Shown here: positions 58,901 to 62,889 of the stretch, piece after piece
Position numbering within the stretch: position 1 is the first letter of the stretch
Layout: each line of letters opens with the position of its first letter
Source of the DNA: Siphonodentalium dalli
Lineage: Eukaryota > Mollusca > Scaphopoda > Gadilida > Siphonodentaliidae
Assembly (NCBI GenBank): GCA_032622095.1
Contig: CP136065.1
Span: 241,097,530-241,161,529, forward strand
Direction: 5' to 3'
Length of the DNA: 64,000 bases
Translations under genes and position numbers: made by a program
The notes under the pieces: generated by a model
What the model was told of the DNA's origin: nothing
The model's input: only the letters and a program-made list of their open reading frames with translations
Databases searched by the model: none

Positions 58901-61738
58901 ACAGAATCATTGTCAATCACACCACAACCTGCTTAATAGTAACTTCCCCACAACCCCACGGTGCTCACCCTCCCCGTTTTCCATGGCATAAAAGCACATT
59001 ATTTCCATTCACATGTCACAATTCTAGGCATAAATGCTGGCCACAACAATTTGTGTATATCGGATATCAGGCTACTGTTTTTTTTAAATCACAGTTTTCA
59101 AGCAGTCACTATTTCCTGTTGATGCATACGATCATTTGCCTGTGCGATAAAATTGAGTTTACCCACTGTAAACAGCTGTATATGAATTTATGTGCATACT
59201 ATTTGTCATGGAAGTTAACATTGACATGTAAATAGGAACGAGTCATTTTGGGGTCATTCGGCCAAAATAACATGGCTGCCAGCGGCCATCTTGGATTTCA
59301 AAATACAATCCATTAGCATGGGCTACAGGCTAAACTGTTTGTCTGATCATCATGAAATTTTTCATTTATGTTAATATTGACATTCTAAGGTGTTTTAAGC
59401 CGAACTCATTGCAAAAACAGTCAAAAAGACTTGCAGGAAAAAATTGTTCGTTGGTCCCATCGACCCGCCCCGGCATACGTGCCCGAAAAAAAAATCCCCC
59501 CCCCCCCCCCCCCCCCCCCCCCGCCTGAACACTGAATTTTTATTTATTTTGCCTAATATACACAATTATATGTTCCTCATCCAGGGAGATTTCGATCCAA
59601 CAAAGACTAAAGTTCTCCATCTTAGAATGAATCCGGCAGCAGTCGCTGAGCAGAAGAGGAACGAGGAGATACGGAGGCTACTAGAAGAGAACGAGAGACT
59701 GAAACAACGGGTAAAGATACTGGAGGAAGCCAAGGGTAAAGCAGAGGACATCACGCTACAAGTGGAGGAGAGACTACAGGAGCCAGGGTGCAGCAAAGAT
59801 GTCGAAGGTAAATTAATTATCTATGGAATACTATTAGGACCACTTCCTAAAGGCAGCCGCCGAAAGCAACAATTTGTTGGAGGAATTTTTTGAAAATTTA
59901 CAGACATGTTTAGGATCACTTCGAGATGGGAGCTATTGAATAACATTAACATTTCGAATTAAGGCAGAAAAATAATAAACCTCAGCGGAAAGCCATTTTG
60001 GTGGGTGATACTCTGGGTGGTGGACTTGTTTCTTTTAAAAAGATATTTCGTGGGGAAGTGAATTTGTGGATCAGATATCCACATAAACACTTCCTACAAT
60101 AGTAAGTTTATAACATCTTTTAGTAGACATTATCGAGAAATCAGACTCCTGGTAATCAGGTACCGAAAGGGATTTATAACGCAATCAGCACACTTAGTAA
60201 CAGCTACTATCTTCATTTCACACTCTGGTGAGGTATCGTTTTATGTAACCTGCACATGATGAAACAATTAACCCTTTATTAATTGACTAACTCATTGAAC
60301 ATTGTTTATACAAACTAGTATAGCAGGGATCAGACGATGTTGTAAATAAACAATGGTATCAATTATGGATAAGCCACTGACAAATTAAGAATGTTTCATC
60401 TCGTCTTCCATGTTTTTTGTCAACTCATTGCCGAAAACAGACTTTATTCCCAATCTTCATTTCCATCTCATAAATTGAGTTTTACTTTATCAACTCTGAG
60501 TCAATTATTTCGTTGGATGTTGATTTTGTTGTTGGTCAAACGGATGAAATCAACATATAATAGACCCCCACGAATAAAAAGGATTTTACAGTACCTAGTG
60601 ATATTTATACTATGTCTGGTCTTTTCTCCACCTGTAAAGCTGACATTGTGAAAGCAGCTGAAATGACGATTAACACCAATAAACCAAGCTGATAAATTTA
60701 ATGGACTTTCTTCTGCCCTAGCAATAAATATTTCAATTAACCATGTGGATGCCGTGTATATATGTTGATTTTTATTAAACATATTTCATTGTAACACATT
60801 TATTAGAAAGGGATTACAGCATAAGGTTTTACGTATAAGTAAGTTAATAACAAACTTATCTCGCTATACTTTCCAGATATGAAGTCACAGATTGCCAGTG
60901 CTGAGTTGAAGAATAAGAGACTTCTTGAAGCATTCCAGAAGACTAGTCGCGAGTATCGGGAGATAGTGTACCAGCTTACTGGCTATAGGATAGATAGATG
61001 TAGCAGTAATCAGTACAAACTCCTGAGTATGTACTCCGAATCTCCCGACGATTTCCTCATGTTCAAGGTGAGTTGAATTTCAATACAAACTCCTGAGTAT
61101 GTATTCCGAATCTCCCGACGATTTCCTCATGTTCAAGGTGAGTTGAATATCAGTACAAACTTCTCAGCATGTACTCCGAATCTCCCGACGATTTCCTCAT
61201 GTTCAAGGTGAGTTGAATATCAGTACAAAGTTCTCAGCATGTACTCCGAATCTCCCGACGATTTCCTCATGTTCAAGCTGAGTTGAATATCAGTACAAAC
61301 TCCTCAACATGTACTACGAATCTCCCAACGGTTTCCTCATGTTCAAGGTGAGTTGAATATCAGTATAAACTCCTCAACATGTACTACGAATCTCCCGACG
61401 ATTTCCTCATGTTCAAGGTGAGTTCAGTACAAACTCCTGTCGTGCAGGATATCCTCACTAAATTCACCCTCTGGGACCTCATTCTGCAAATGTCAGGCAC
61501 ACATTTGCAGGCTTGGTTCATACAGATGAACATGGTTAATCTACGATTGTCAATCATTTGTCATTCATTTCTTTTGCAGCAAAGCAGCTCTGGTGAAATA
61601 CAGATGTTAGCCACAGACTTCTCAGCACGTGTTCCCGACATGATTGAGGAATATTTACAGAATCAGGATTGTATTCCAGCGTTTATTAGTGCATTGACAA
61701 TGAGGCTGATCGCAAATAGCACTGTACAAGTCGAGTAG
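28787..61738 (+). CDS. MAD1L1: MAD1, spindle assembly checkpoint protein (16 coding exons)
   Basis: MAD1 holds MAD2 at unattached kinetochores and nuclear pores and templates the MAD2 conversion that delays anaphase. Exons: 28787-28952, 32742-32899, 34660-34842, 36970-37094, 38067-38148, 40831-40961, 42640-42754, 45478-45533, 45755-45841, 46927-47071, 54218-54412, 55679-55764, 57986-58076, 59585-59807, 60877-61067, 61580-61738. They total 2193 nt, 730 aa plus stop (human 718). All phases join. Residues about 50-540 and 560-630 are coiled coil with heptads and many Glu/Lys. The Mad2-interacting motif is at 547-557 (KTKVLH..MNP). The C-terminal RWD-type domain is about 620-730 (QLTGYRID, QDCIPAF). 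The start is set by ENTVV matching the human N-terminus and by a good Kozak context (A at -3, G at +4). Oddities: RLL at 629-631 in place of RLK, and repeated splice junctions. Identification is very secure; small border shifts are possible. Confidence 0.95.
28980..29600 (+). repeat. diverged copy of the 1080-5640 / 44150 repeat family
   Basis: 'cttacgccc.agagatcatactcca', 'aac.tttttg' and the region around 'aaaatcggctcacaaaagt' to 'gggacctt.' follow the order seen at 4085-4140 and 5370-5430. It lies in intron 1 of MAD1L1 and is non-coding. Confidence 0.55.
29829..31284. mobile_element. hAT-type MITE (CAAGCCTGA ends) split by another hAT-type element
   Basis: The ends CAAGCCTGACTAGTG and CACTAAACTCAGGCTTG are flanked by a perfect 8-bp duplication GTGAGTTG (29821-29828 and 31285-31292). 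The interior has the palindromic block 'aggtccccagagggtgaatt'..complement twice. A 989-bp element sits inside it (29855-30843). Confidence 0.85.
29855..30843. mobile_element. nested hAT-type element, TIR TAGTGCTGGGCGG
   Basis: TIR TAGTGCTGGGCGGTATTT at left and its complement at right. The 8-bp duplication has one mismatch (CTGTCATT 29847-29854, CTGCCATT 30844-30851). Subterminal 'aataccg' inverted blocks are present. No transposase is recognised. Removing it restores 'ctgtcatttgcag' of the host MITE. Confidence 0.82.
31293..32254. other. MAD1L1 intron 1 sequence, low-copy-looking
   Basis: No coding exon is supported. 31860-32060 carries 'atggccactggcagcaatat..gattt' and 'catggccgccagtggccatc' blocks, related to 59265-59300, so at least part is repetitive. 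Confidence 0.4.
32259..32649. mobile_element. piggyBac-type MITE, reverse orientation to 28074
   Basis: CCCTTTACCCAACATAACGG .. TTGGGTAAAGGG between TTAA 32255-32258 and 32650-32653. It carries two palindromes, the second with an extra copy of 'tatggtcgactcgcgaggcg' in its centre. It lies 92 nt before MAD1L1 exon 2. Confidence 0.87.
32742..32899 (+). CDS. MAD1L1: MAD1L1 coding exon 2 (residues 56-108)
   Basis: The acceptor atatctgcag and donor GAG|gtgaga bound a Lys/Glu-rich coiled-coil frame with KRARIESELE, like KRARVELE in human MAD1. The exon end and its donor are copied twice more downstream (to 32970). The first donor is chosen because the others read into a stop. Confidence 0.9.
32871..32970 (+). 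repeat. triplicated exon-2 end plus splice donor
   Basis: 'gaacaagtctat.ta.atgag' followed by 'gtgaga', 'gtgaga' and 'gtatgt' occurs three times in tandem. The first copy is the real exon end; the others lie in the intron. Use of later donors would add a TGA soon after the first junction. Confidence 0.85.
33899..34062. repeat. palindromic MITE, arms about 45 bp
   Basis: 'tgtgttatatacacaatgtg' and its complement form the outer stem, with 'attcatgt.tcgcgac' continuing it. The loop holds GC-rich 'ccattcggcgaccatgg'-like text. Confidence 0.7.
34067..34275. mobile_element. hAT-type MITE of the CAAGCCT group
   Basis: Left end CAAGCCTAGATATAGTGTG, right end CAATATATCCAGACTTG, with the internal 'cagaat.aggttcccag'..'gggacctcattctgca' palindrome. 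No clear target duplication is visible. Confidence 0.65.
34660..34842 (+). CDS. MAD1L1: MAD1L1 coding exon 3 (residues 109-169)
   Basis: Poly-T acceptor (ttttttgcag), phase 0 at both ends, donor AAT|gtaagt. The frame is pure coiled coil (KEREKLN .. KEEEHQN). A piggyBac-type MITE starts only 8 nt after the donor GT. Confidence 0.92.
34854..35083. mobile_element. piggyBac-type MITE, TIR CCCTTTGAGTGCCAGG
   Basis: TIR CCCTTTGAGTGCCAGG, with a complementary right end CCTGGCACTCAAAGGG. TTAA at 34850-34853 and 35084-35087. One 68-bp-type palindrome is inside. It is inserted 8 nt after the exon 3 donor. Confidence 0.85.
35088..36125. mobile_element. second piggyBac-type palindromic element, adjacent and split
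   Basis: It starts at the shared TTAA (35084-35087) with CCCTTTCATGACGGG. It holds several decayed palindromes ('gcattaaagatcctgtgc', 'ggcccatgtattcttttata') and is interrupted by a Harbinger-like MITE. The right end is unclear and near 36125. At 36130-36155 it abuts 'atcaaaatgtaagttt', a copy of the exon 3 end and donor. Confidence 0.55.
35348..35998. mobile_element. PIF/Harbinger-like MITE, TTA target duplication
   Basis: The ends GTGCCACCGCA and TGCGGTGGCAC continue inward with 'gctacgattaaaatcgtaa'-like inverted blocks. The 3-bp duplication TTA (35345-35347 and 35999-36001) fits PIF/Harbinger. 651 bp, non-coding. Confidence 0.75.
36331..37014 (+). repeat. 12-unit tandem array of exon-4 acceptor plus exon start
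   Basis: Units of about 57-60 bp each hold 'tatatttgtag|acaatcacc', 'catttaaatgagatcgccga' and 'cctgagatca'. Exon-like starts are at 36387, 36444, 36504, 36564, 36621, 36676, 36736, 36793, 36850, 36910 and 36970, after a degenerate unit near 36331. The last unit is the true exon 4. A two-unit block with 'cacagacc' then 'caccgagc' occurs twice, so duplication went through larger steps too. Minus-strand open frames here are repeat artefacts. Confidence 0.93.
36970..37094 (+). CDS. MAD1L1: MAD1L1 coding exon 4 (residues 170-211)
   Basis: Acceptor tatatttgtag, donor GAGAG|gtaagt, ending in phase 2. The acceptor with the first 45 nt of the exon forms the last unit of a 12-unit tandem array upstream, and its 3' end is also duplicated downstream. 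Only this unit has the full exon (ITEHLKEIADL .. LLLKER). Confidence 0.88.
37055..37310 (+). repeat. repeated exon-4 end and donor
   Basis: 'gagctatcagcccagttatt' with 'actgaaagagag|gtaagt' occurs twice (donors at 37095 and 37140). A second, about 62-bp unit 'gaaagagag|gta.gttaaatg' plus 'tctcaatctttgaa' then gives further donors at 37202 and 37263. Confidence 0.88.
38067..38148 (+). CDS. MAD1L1: MAD1L1 coding exon 5 (residues 211-238)
   Basis: Acceptor atccctcag; the first G completes Arg211. The donor AAG|gtcatt is weak at +3 to +5 but is the only one that keeps phase with exon 6. Coiled coil (AEEMRSDIAELEQYQ). Confidence 0.88.
38726..40044 (+). mobile_element. deletion derivative of a hAT transposon
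   Basis: Ends CAGAGATGAAAG and CTTTCATCTCTG with a perfect 8-bp duplication GTCAACCT (38718-38725 and 40045-40052). The element keeps only an N-terminal transposase remnant and lies in intron 5 of MAD1L1. Subterminal 'ttccggaatt' and 'gccggc' inverted blocks are visible. Confidence 0.85.
39211..39578 (+). pseudogene. hAT transposase N-terminal remnant
   Basis: The frame FKWSWLQEKD..GDYLSDFL..LCLNCQK looks like the BED/TTF-like start of hAT transposases (FKWSWL, then a C..C pair). It then shifts frame near 39380 (A-rich 'ccaaaaaaac') into a Lys-rich tail. The catalytic core is absent. Confidence 0.6.
40831..40961 (+). CDS. MAD1L1: MAD1L1 coding exon 6 (residues 239-282)
   Basis: Acceptor ttcatcacag, donor TTAAG|gtagga. 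The frame ELELKLSRIEEE .. KLRDENDYLR aligns with the human segment around KDLEQKLSLQEQ..LKQLREESAHL. Confidence 0.92.
41100..41510 (+). repeat. imperfect tandem repeat, unit about 170 bp
   Basis: 'ataacttg..caa', 'caaccaatttcattcatat', 'ggtatat' and 'aaaaccagatttgt' recur in order from about 41140, 41310 and 41475. It is intronic (MAD1L1 intron 6). Confidence 0.7.
41882..42115. mobile_element. hAT-type MITE, 8-bp TSD GTTCCAGT
   Basis: Ends (T)AAGCCTTGAAATAGTGT and its complement; perfect duplication GTTCCAGT (41874-41881 and 42116-42123). The interior holds two 'gaatgaggt..ccc'/'gggacctcattc' palindromes. 234 bp. Confidence 0.85.
42241..42475. mobile_element. decayed piggyBac-type palindromic element
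   Basis: Two decayed palindromes and the right end 'cccgtcatgacagggTTAA' (42472-42475) relate it to the element at 35088. The left TTAA is degraded. Confidence 0.65.
42480..42620. mobile_element. mariner-like palindromic MITE, right end lost at exon 7
   Basis: After TA (42478-42479) it reads CAGCAATGCCCTAAAT and continues as in the full copies at 54712 and 58482. The right arm stops after 'aacaagcc' and runs into the polypyrimidine tract of the exon 7 acceptor. Confidence 0.7.
42640..42754 (+). CDS. MAD1L1: MAD1L1 coding exon 7 (residues 282-320)
   Basis: Acceptor tttttcattttcag, donor GAG|gtattt. Coiled coil (AIQENNLLLKEQ .. KLQVDNE). A truncated MITE ends about 20 nt before the acceptor, so branch-point sequence may come from it. 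Confidence 0.92.
42882..43255. mobile_element. hAT-type MITE, partial (two palindromic blocks)
   Basis: Blocks at 42887-42975 and 43139-43232 pair 'aggtccccagagggtgaatt' with its complement. The right end 'gcacactaaattcagacttg' is present; no CAAGCC left end is visible. The middle part matches 30950-31080. Confidence 0.65.
43466..43852 (+). repeat. invertebrate repeat with CGCCCGT..ACGGGCG start
   Basis: 'tacgcccgtttgaaaaaacg' and 'ggcgtattatg' form a hairpin, followed by 'gtccgtccatccgtcc' and two similar about 150-bp halves ('gataactttagattga.tcga'). It ends near 'gccacgccccgatggcgtg', a second hairpin. The terminal hairpin suggests a rolling-circle-like element, but this is not proven. 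Confidence 0.5.
44150..44440 (+). repeat. uninterrupted copy of the 1080-5640 repeat
   Basis: It aligns in order with 1110-1157, 1686-1705, 4049-4080 and 5505-5620, and lacks the three insertions found there. It therefore serves as an empty-site reference. Confidence 0.7.
44584..45010 (+). repeat. 57-bp minisatellite, seven units
   Basis: Marker 'gggaccag' (one copy 'gggacca') recurs every 56-58 bp (44621 to 44964), with 'gaagtcacttctct' in each unit. The period is close to a multiple of 3, which explains open frames in several phases. Confidence 0.9.
45128..45256 (+). repeat. tandem duplication of about 65 bp
   Basis: 'cccatttataaaaccaagat' to 'accattataataaaaaaata' occurs twice in a row with near identity. 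Confidence 0.85.
45478..45533 (+). CDS. MAD1L1: MAD1L1 coding exon 8 (residues 321-339)
   Basis: A 56-nt microexon between acceptor aactttacag and donor TTCGG|gtaagt. It encodes AMKQKIERWETKDIKQKFG, matching human LLAKLQSWERLDQTMG in position and in the conserved Trp. Confidence 0.9.
45550..45690 (+). repeat. intronic minisatellite of about 50 bp, about three units
   Basis: 'aagaaatgattacatgtagt' plus 'tgtaatattgat' repeats directly after the exon 8 donor. Unlike the arrays at exons 2, 4 and 15 it does not include exon sequence. Confidence 0.85.
45755..45841 (+). CDS. MAD1L1: MAD1L1 coding exon 9 (residues 339-368)
   Basis: Acceptor tttttcctag, donor ACCGT|gtgagt. SPNELLKRFGELQSSE corresponds to human TPEDLSRFVVELQQRE, the non-heptad break in the MAD1 coiled coil. 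Confidence 0.92.
46011..46320. mobile_element. hAT-type MITE, left part
   Basis: Starts CAAGCCTTGAAATAGTGTG, then 'catttgcagaatgaggt'. The body matches 62100-62340. No right CAAGCC end is seen. Confidence 0.65.
46589..46700 (+). ncRNA. 5S rRNA-like segment (pseudogene or 5S-derived SINE head)
   Basis: 'gaagttaagcaa', 'cggttagtccttggatgg', 'gtgaccg' and 'ccgggtgctg' follow the order and spacing of the internal promoter and 3' half of metazoan 5S rRNA. The first third of 5S is poorly preserved ('ggtcagggtcgttagacgc'), and there are indels such as an extra base in 'ggcttgggattcc'. It is unlikely to make functional 5S. The box A and C elements could still drive RNA polymerase III, as in 5S-derived SINEs. 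It is intronic in MAD1L1, same strand. Confidence 0.75.
46927..47071 (+). CDS. MAD1L1: MAD1L1 coding exon 10 (residues 368-416)
   Basis: Acceptor tattttccag, donor AAG|gtgtgt. Ends IKRLRKKCLLVSK, equivalent to human ARRLQKRVLLLTK, which reads on into ERDSYRK of exon 11. Confidence 0.93.
47107..47528. mobile_element. piggyBac-type MITE, TIR CCCTTTCAGTGCCAGG
   Basis: TTAA at 47103-47106 and 47529-47532; left CCCTTTCAGTGCCAGG, right CCTGGCACCGAAAGGG. One palindrome is present. The left part ('gccgatctcattggccctaa') is longer than in the 34854 copy. Confidence 0.85.
48040..49540. other. no gene seen inside the inverted-repeat structure
   Basis: Unique-looking sequence with short open frames only. 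No splice-supported frame found. Confidence 0.35.
49550..51715 (-). repeat. five dispersed copies of a 150-190 bp unit, coding-like on minus strand
   Basis: Units near 49559-49745, 50506-50720, 51165-51345, 51376-51535 and 51556-51713 share 'cttccccatggtgcag.ggcc', 'gatggggtcca' and 'ggaatcgtaataccttcggg'. On the minus strand each reads like YPEGITIPGD..DPIL..GHCTMGK, but copies differ by 4-nt indels, so the frame is not conserved. Between copies, 50791-51090 (minus) reads CDAEKHVKIDANRIGCIRLG and similar, which I do not recognise. It may be a decayed mobile-element gene. Confidence 0.6.
51090..51147 (+). repeat. purine (A/G) tract
   Basis: Almost only A and G (aaaaagaagaaaagaaaaag and similar). 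It interrupts the minus-strand coding-like frame as a poly-Phe/Ser run. Confidence 0.8.
51716..52530. other. no gene seen
   Basis: AT-rich intronic sequence. Near 52352-52366 there is a short G/C run. Nothing else is recognised. Confidence 0.35.
53201..53591. mobile_element. piggyBac-type MITE, same subfamily as 28074
   Basis: TTAA at 53197-53200 and 53592-53595; CCCTTTACCCAACAAACCGG at left, CGTTCTGTTGGGTAAAGGG at right. Two 68-bp palindromes. It is very similar to 28074-28454 and in the same orientation. Confidence 0.88.
53605..53752 (+). repeat. tandem duplication of about 70 bp
   Basis: 'aaaatactacagatctgttg' to 'ctatacacgccgatgtgc' occurs twice, immediately after the MITE. Confidence 0.85.
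54218..54412 (+). CDS. MAD1L1: MAD1L1 coding exon 11 (residues 417-481)
   Basis: Acceptor cttgatttaag, donor AAG|gtaaaa, phase 0 both sides. ERDSYRKVIDSYESEVT matches human ERDGMRAILGSYDSELT. It follows the longest intron (7.1 kb). Confidence 0.94.
54450..54615 (+). repeat. GAT trinucleotide-rich tract
   Basis: Many GAT units with GAC, TGAT and GGAT interruptions, 37 nt after the exon 11 donor. The poly-His minus frame is an artefact. Confidence 0.85.
54712..54885. mobile_element. mariner-like palindromic MITE (TA-flanked, CAGTAAT ends)
   Basis: TA at 54710-54711 and 54886-54887, ends CAGTAATTCCCTAAA and TTTAGGGCATTACTG. The arms pair over most of their length ('ttatgggtaatttttcagga'). 174 bp. 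Confidence 0.78.
55336..55500. mobile_element. hAT-type MITE, left part, diverged
   Basis: CAAGCCTCAAAATATTGTG, then 'gacattgcag.aagaggtccc' and 'ctctggggacctcattctgc'. No right end is seen. Confidence 0.55.
55679..55764 (+). CDS. MAD1L1: MAD1L1 coding exon 12 (residues 482-510)
   Basis: Acceptor attttatttctag, donor CTCAG|gtgagc. A short Gln/Ser/Pro-rich interruption (QPQSVEPQSSSDQ) of the coiled coil. Confidence 0.88.
55823..55905 (+). repeat. minisatellite, unit about 15 bp (tactactagctggg)
   Basis: About six units with small length changes, 60 nt after the exon 12 donor. Confidence 0.9.
55970..56640 (+). repeat. diverged tandem repeat, unit about 120-330 bp
   Basis: 'gttacatctat.ttttaagtt' with 'gataataaatgct' and 'attattagtgcctctttaaa' occur at 56021 and 56343. 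'ctatcccatgaca' and 'cccctttaa' variants recur between and after. Higher-order duplication with decay. Confidence 0.65.
56783..56985. mobile_element. decayed palindromic-core element
   Basis: Palindromes 'ctcttatatttgtgagtctc' and 'gccaatgttttctcttatat'..complement, with right end 'ccagtcatggaaggattaa'. Relative of 35088 and 42241. Confidence 0.6.
57043..57829. mobile_element. piggyBac-type MITE (outer copy)
   Basis: TTAA at 57039-57042 and 57830-57833. The element is split at its internal 'ggcTTAAcacatt' by a second copy. Without the insert it would match 32259-32649 in layout. Confidence 0.87.
57142..57532. mobile_element. piggyBac-type MITE nested in a copy of itself
   Basis: TTAA at 57138-57141 and 57533-57536; CCCTTTACCCAACATAACGG .. 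TTGGGTAAAGGG. It sits exactly in the TTAA of the outer copy's spacer. Its own spacer has a small deletion ('ggcacagattataaaatt'). Confidence 0.88.
57986..58076 (+). CDS. MAD1L1: MAD1L1 coding exon 13 (residues 510-540)
   Basis: Acceptor cttacttgcag, donor CAG|gtataa. Coiled coil EKVAELEKKLES .. EARIEQRHLQ, placed just before the Mad2-binding segment as in human. Confidence 0.92.
58482..58691. mobile_element. mariner-like palindromic MITE
   Basis: TA at 58480-58481 and 58692-58693. Ends TGTAATGTCTAAAT and ATTTAGGGCATTACA. Arms of about 100 bp pair nearly throughout. It is the most complete of the three copies. Confidence 0.75.
59489..59522 (+). repeat. C homopolymer tract
   Basis: A run of about 33 C, 62 nt before exon 14. 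It may stall polymerases or form quadruplex on the minus strand, and its length may be mis-assembled. Confidence 0.9.
59585..59807 (+). CDS. MAD1L1: MAD1L1 coding exon 14 (Mad2-interaction motif, residues 541-615)
   Basis: Acceptor ttcctcatccag, donor GAAG|gtaaat. GDFDPTKTKVLHLRMNPAAV is the Mad2-interacting motif and its flanks (human DYDQSRTKVLHMSLNPTSV). The KVLH core that threads through the MAD2 safety belt is intact. Confidence 0.96.
59808..60876. other. MAD1L1 intron 14, no feature recognised
   Basis: No MITE ends or exons found. Short open frames are not supported. Confidence 0.4.
60877..61067 (+). CDS. MAD1L1: MAD1L1 coding exon 15 (residues 615-678)
   Basis: Acceptor ctatactttccag, donor TTCAAG|gtgagt. 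SAELKNKRLLEAFQK and YQLTGYRID match human SAELKNQRLKEVFQT and YTLTGYQID, except that Lys of RLK is Leu. The exon's last about 60 nt plus donor are repeated five more times downstream. Confidence 0.95.
61008..61430 (+). repeat. six-unit 70-bp array of exon-15 end plus splice donor
   Basis: Exon 15's last about 60 nt ('gtactccgaatctcccgacg' .. 'ctcatgttcaag') with donor 'gtgagt' is repeated every 70 bp. Junctions are at 61068, 61138, 61208, 61278 (mutated to CT), 61348 and 61418. The first is the true exon end. Each later copy reads FK-V-S-stop at its donor. Confidence 0.94.
61440..61513. mobile_element. right-end fragment of a hAT-type MITE
   Basis: 'actaaattcaccctctggg'..'cattctgcaaatg.caggcac' and 'tttgcaggcttg' lie between the repeated donors and exon 16. 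Confidence 0.65.
61580..61738 (+). CDS. MAD1L1: MAD1L1 last coding exon 16 (residues 679-730)
   Basis: Acceptor ttcttttgcag, stop TAG at 61736-61738. EIQMLATDFSARVPDMIEEY and QDCIPAFISALTMRL correspond to the C-terminal end of human MAD1 (METEF-like strand and QDSIPAFLSSLTLEL), completing the RWD-type fold. Confidence 0.95.
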   Translation, partial: QSSSGEIQMLATDFSARVPDMIEEYLQNQDCIPAFISALTMRLIANSTVQVE

Positions 61739-62000
61739 CAACTCGATGTGTGATTGTTAGATTGGTATTTGGAAGGCATCCCAGTATTCCATTTCACCAA
61801 ATATCACTGCACAGGTCAAGTAACAACACCATGTGTGAATAATGGATCTGAATTAGTATCAAATCGGACATCCCACATTCATTCTTACCAAATATTTCTG
61901 TACAGTGCGGGTAACAACACAATGTGTGATACATGGATGTAATGAATTTCTGTTCTTCCCAACACGATTGTATTGACTGTTAATCATTGTCTGGTGACGG
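61739..62000 (+). other. MAD1L1: presumed MAD1L1 3' UTR
   Basis: Follows the TAG stop. It contains a diverged tandem repeat ('aaatat.actg.acag.tc..gtaacaacac.atgtgtga' near 61800 and 61885). I see no close AATAAA; one lies at 62798-62803, so the true end of the transcript is unknown. Confidence 0.4.
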
Positions 62001-62008
62001 GTTGGAAA

Positions 62009-62448
62009 CAAGCCTGCAATTAATTTGTCTGTCATTTGCAGAATGAGGTCGCCAGATGGTGAATTTAGTGATGTTATCCCCCAAAGTGGGCTAGCATCAT
62101 CAAAATCACCCTCTGGGACCTCATTCTGCTTAGGCCTCATCTTCTGGGATGTATCTATATTCTCAAATTAACATTGTTTTTGTTACTTTCTCCCTTCAGG
62201 TAAGTTTCTATATCACCTAATTTGCAGAAGATAAAATGGATAATCAGGGTGACTAATGGGTGAACATCATCAACTTCGACCGGGGAACTTCAATCTGATC
62301 CTAGGTCTCCCATAGCAGTTGGGCCTAAACAGAATGAGGTTCCCAGAGGGTGAATTTGGTGATGCTAGCCCACCGAGGGATAGCGTCACTAAATTCACCC
62401 TCTGGTGAACTCATTCTGCAAATGACAGACACACTACTTGCAGGCTTG
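62009..62448. mobile_element. hAT-type MITE (CAAGCCTGCAA ends)
   Basis: CAAGCCTGCAATTAATTTG at left, ACTTGCAGGCTTG at right; flanks GTTGGAAA (62001-62008) and GATGGAAA (62449-62456) match 7 of 8. Two palindromic blocks are inside. 440 bp. Confidence 0.78.
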
Positions 62449-62889
62449 GATGGAAAATTAACTATTTATTAATCATTTGAATTGATATAATTTGTCCTAT
62501 GAAAAATCATTTTTAACAGTAATCTGAGCAGACATTCAATTGTGTTGTGTCATTGGCATCCAAGACTCAAAATATTTTTTTTTACTGACTGTCAAAAGGG
62601 CAGGCATCAAATGGATGGTGTTGGTAATTTCAAAATGGTGTTTGTCAAATTTTCAGATGTACTGTATGAGAGAGTATTTAATTTCCAATCAACATTATTC
62701 GTCAATGATGCACTCATTTTAGTGAGCATCCAATCGCCACCCAAGAAAAAACCCATGTTATTTTTGTTTTCAAAAGTTCAAAAACTTTACATCGATTAAT
62801 AAATACACATGCAATTCACAAACGAGATAATTATATTCACTCTGAATTGATCTAAAATTGAAAGTGGGTATAAAATAATCAACATGAAC

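Noticed and set aside
62796-62806. AATAAA at 62798 as the MAD1L1 polyadenylation signal
   Set aside because: More than 1 kb past the stop and beyond a MITE; AATAAA is common in AT-rich DNA. Possible but not supported.
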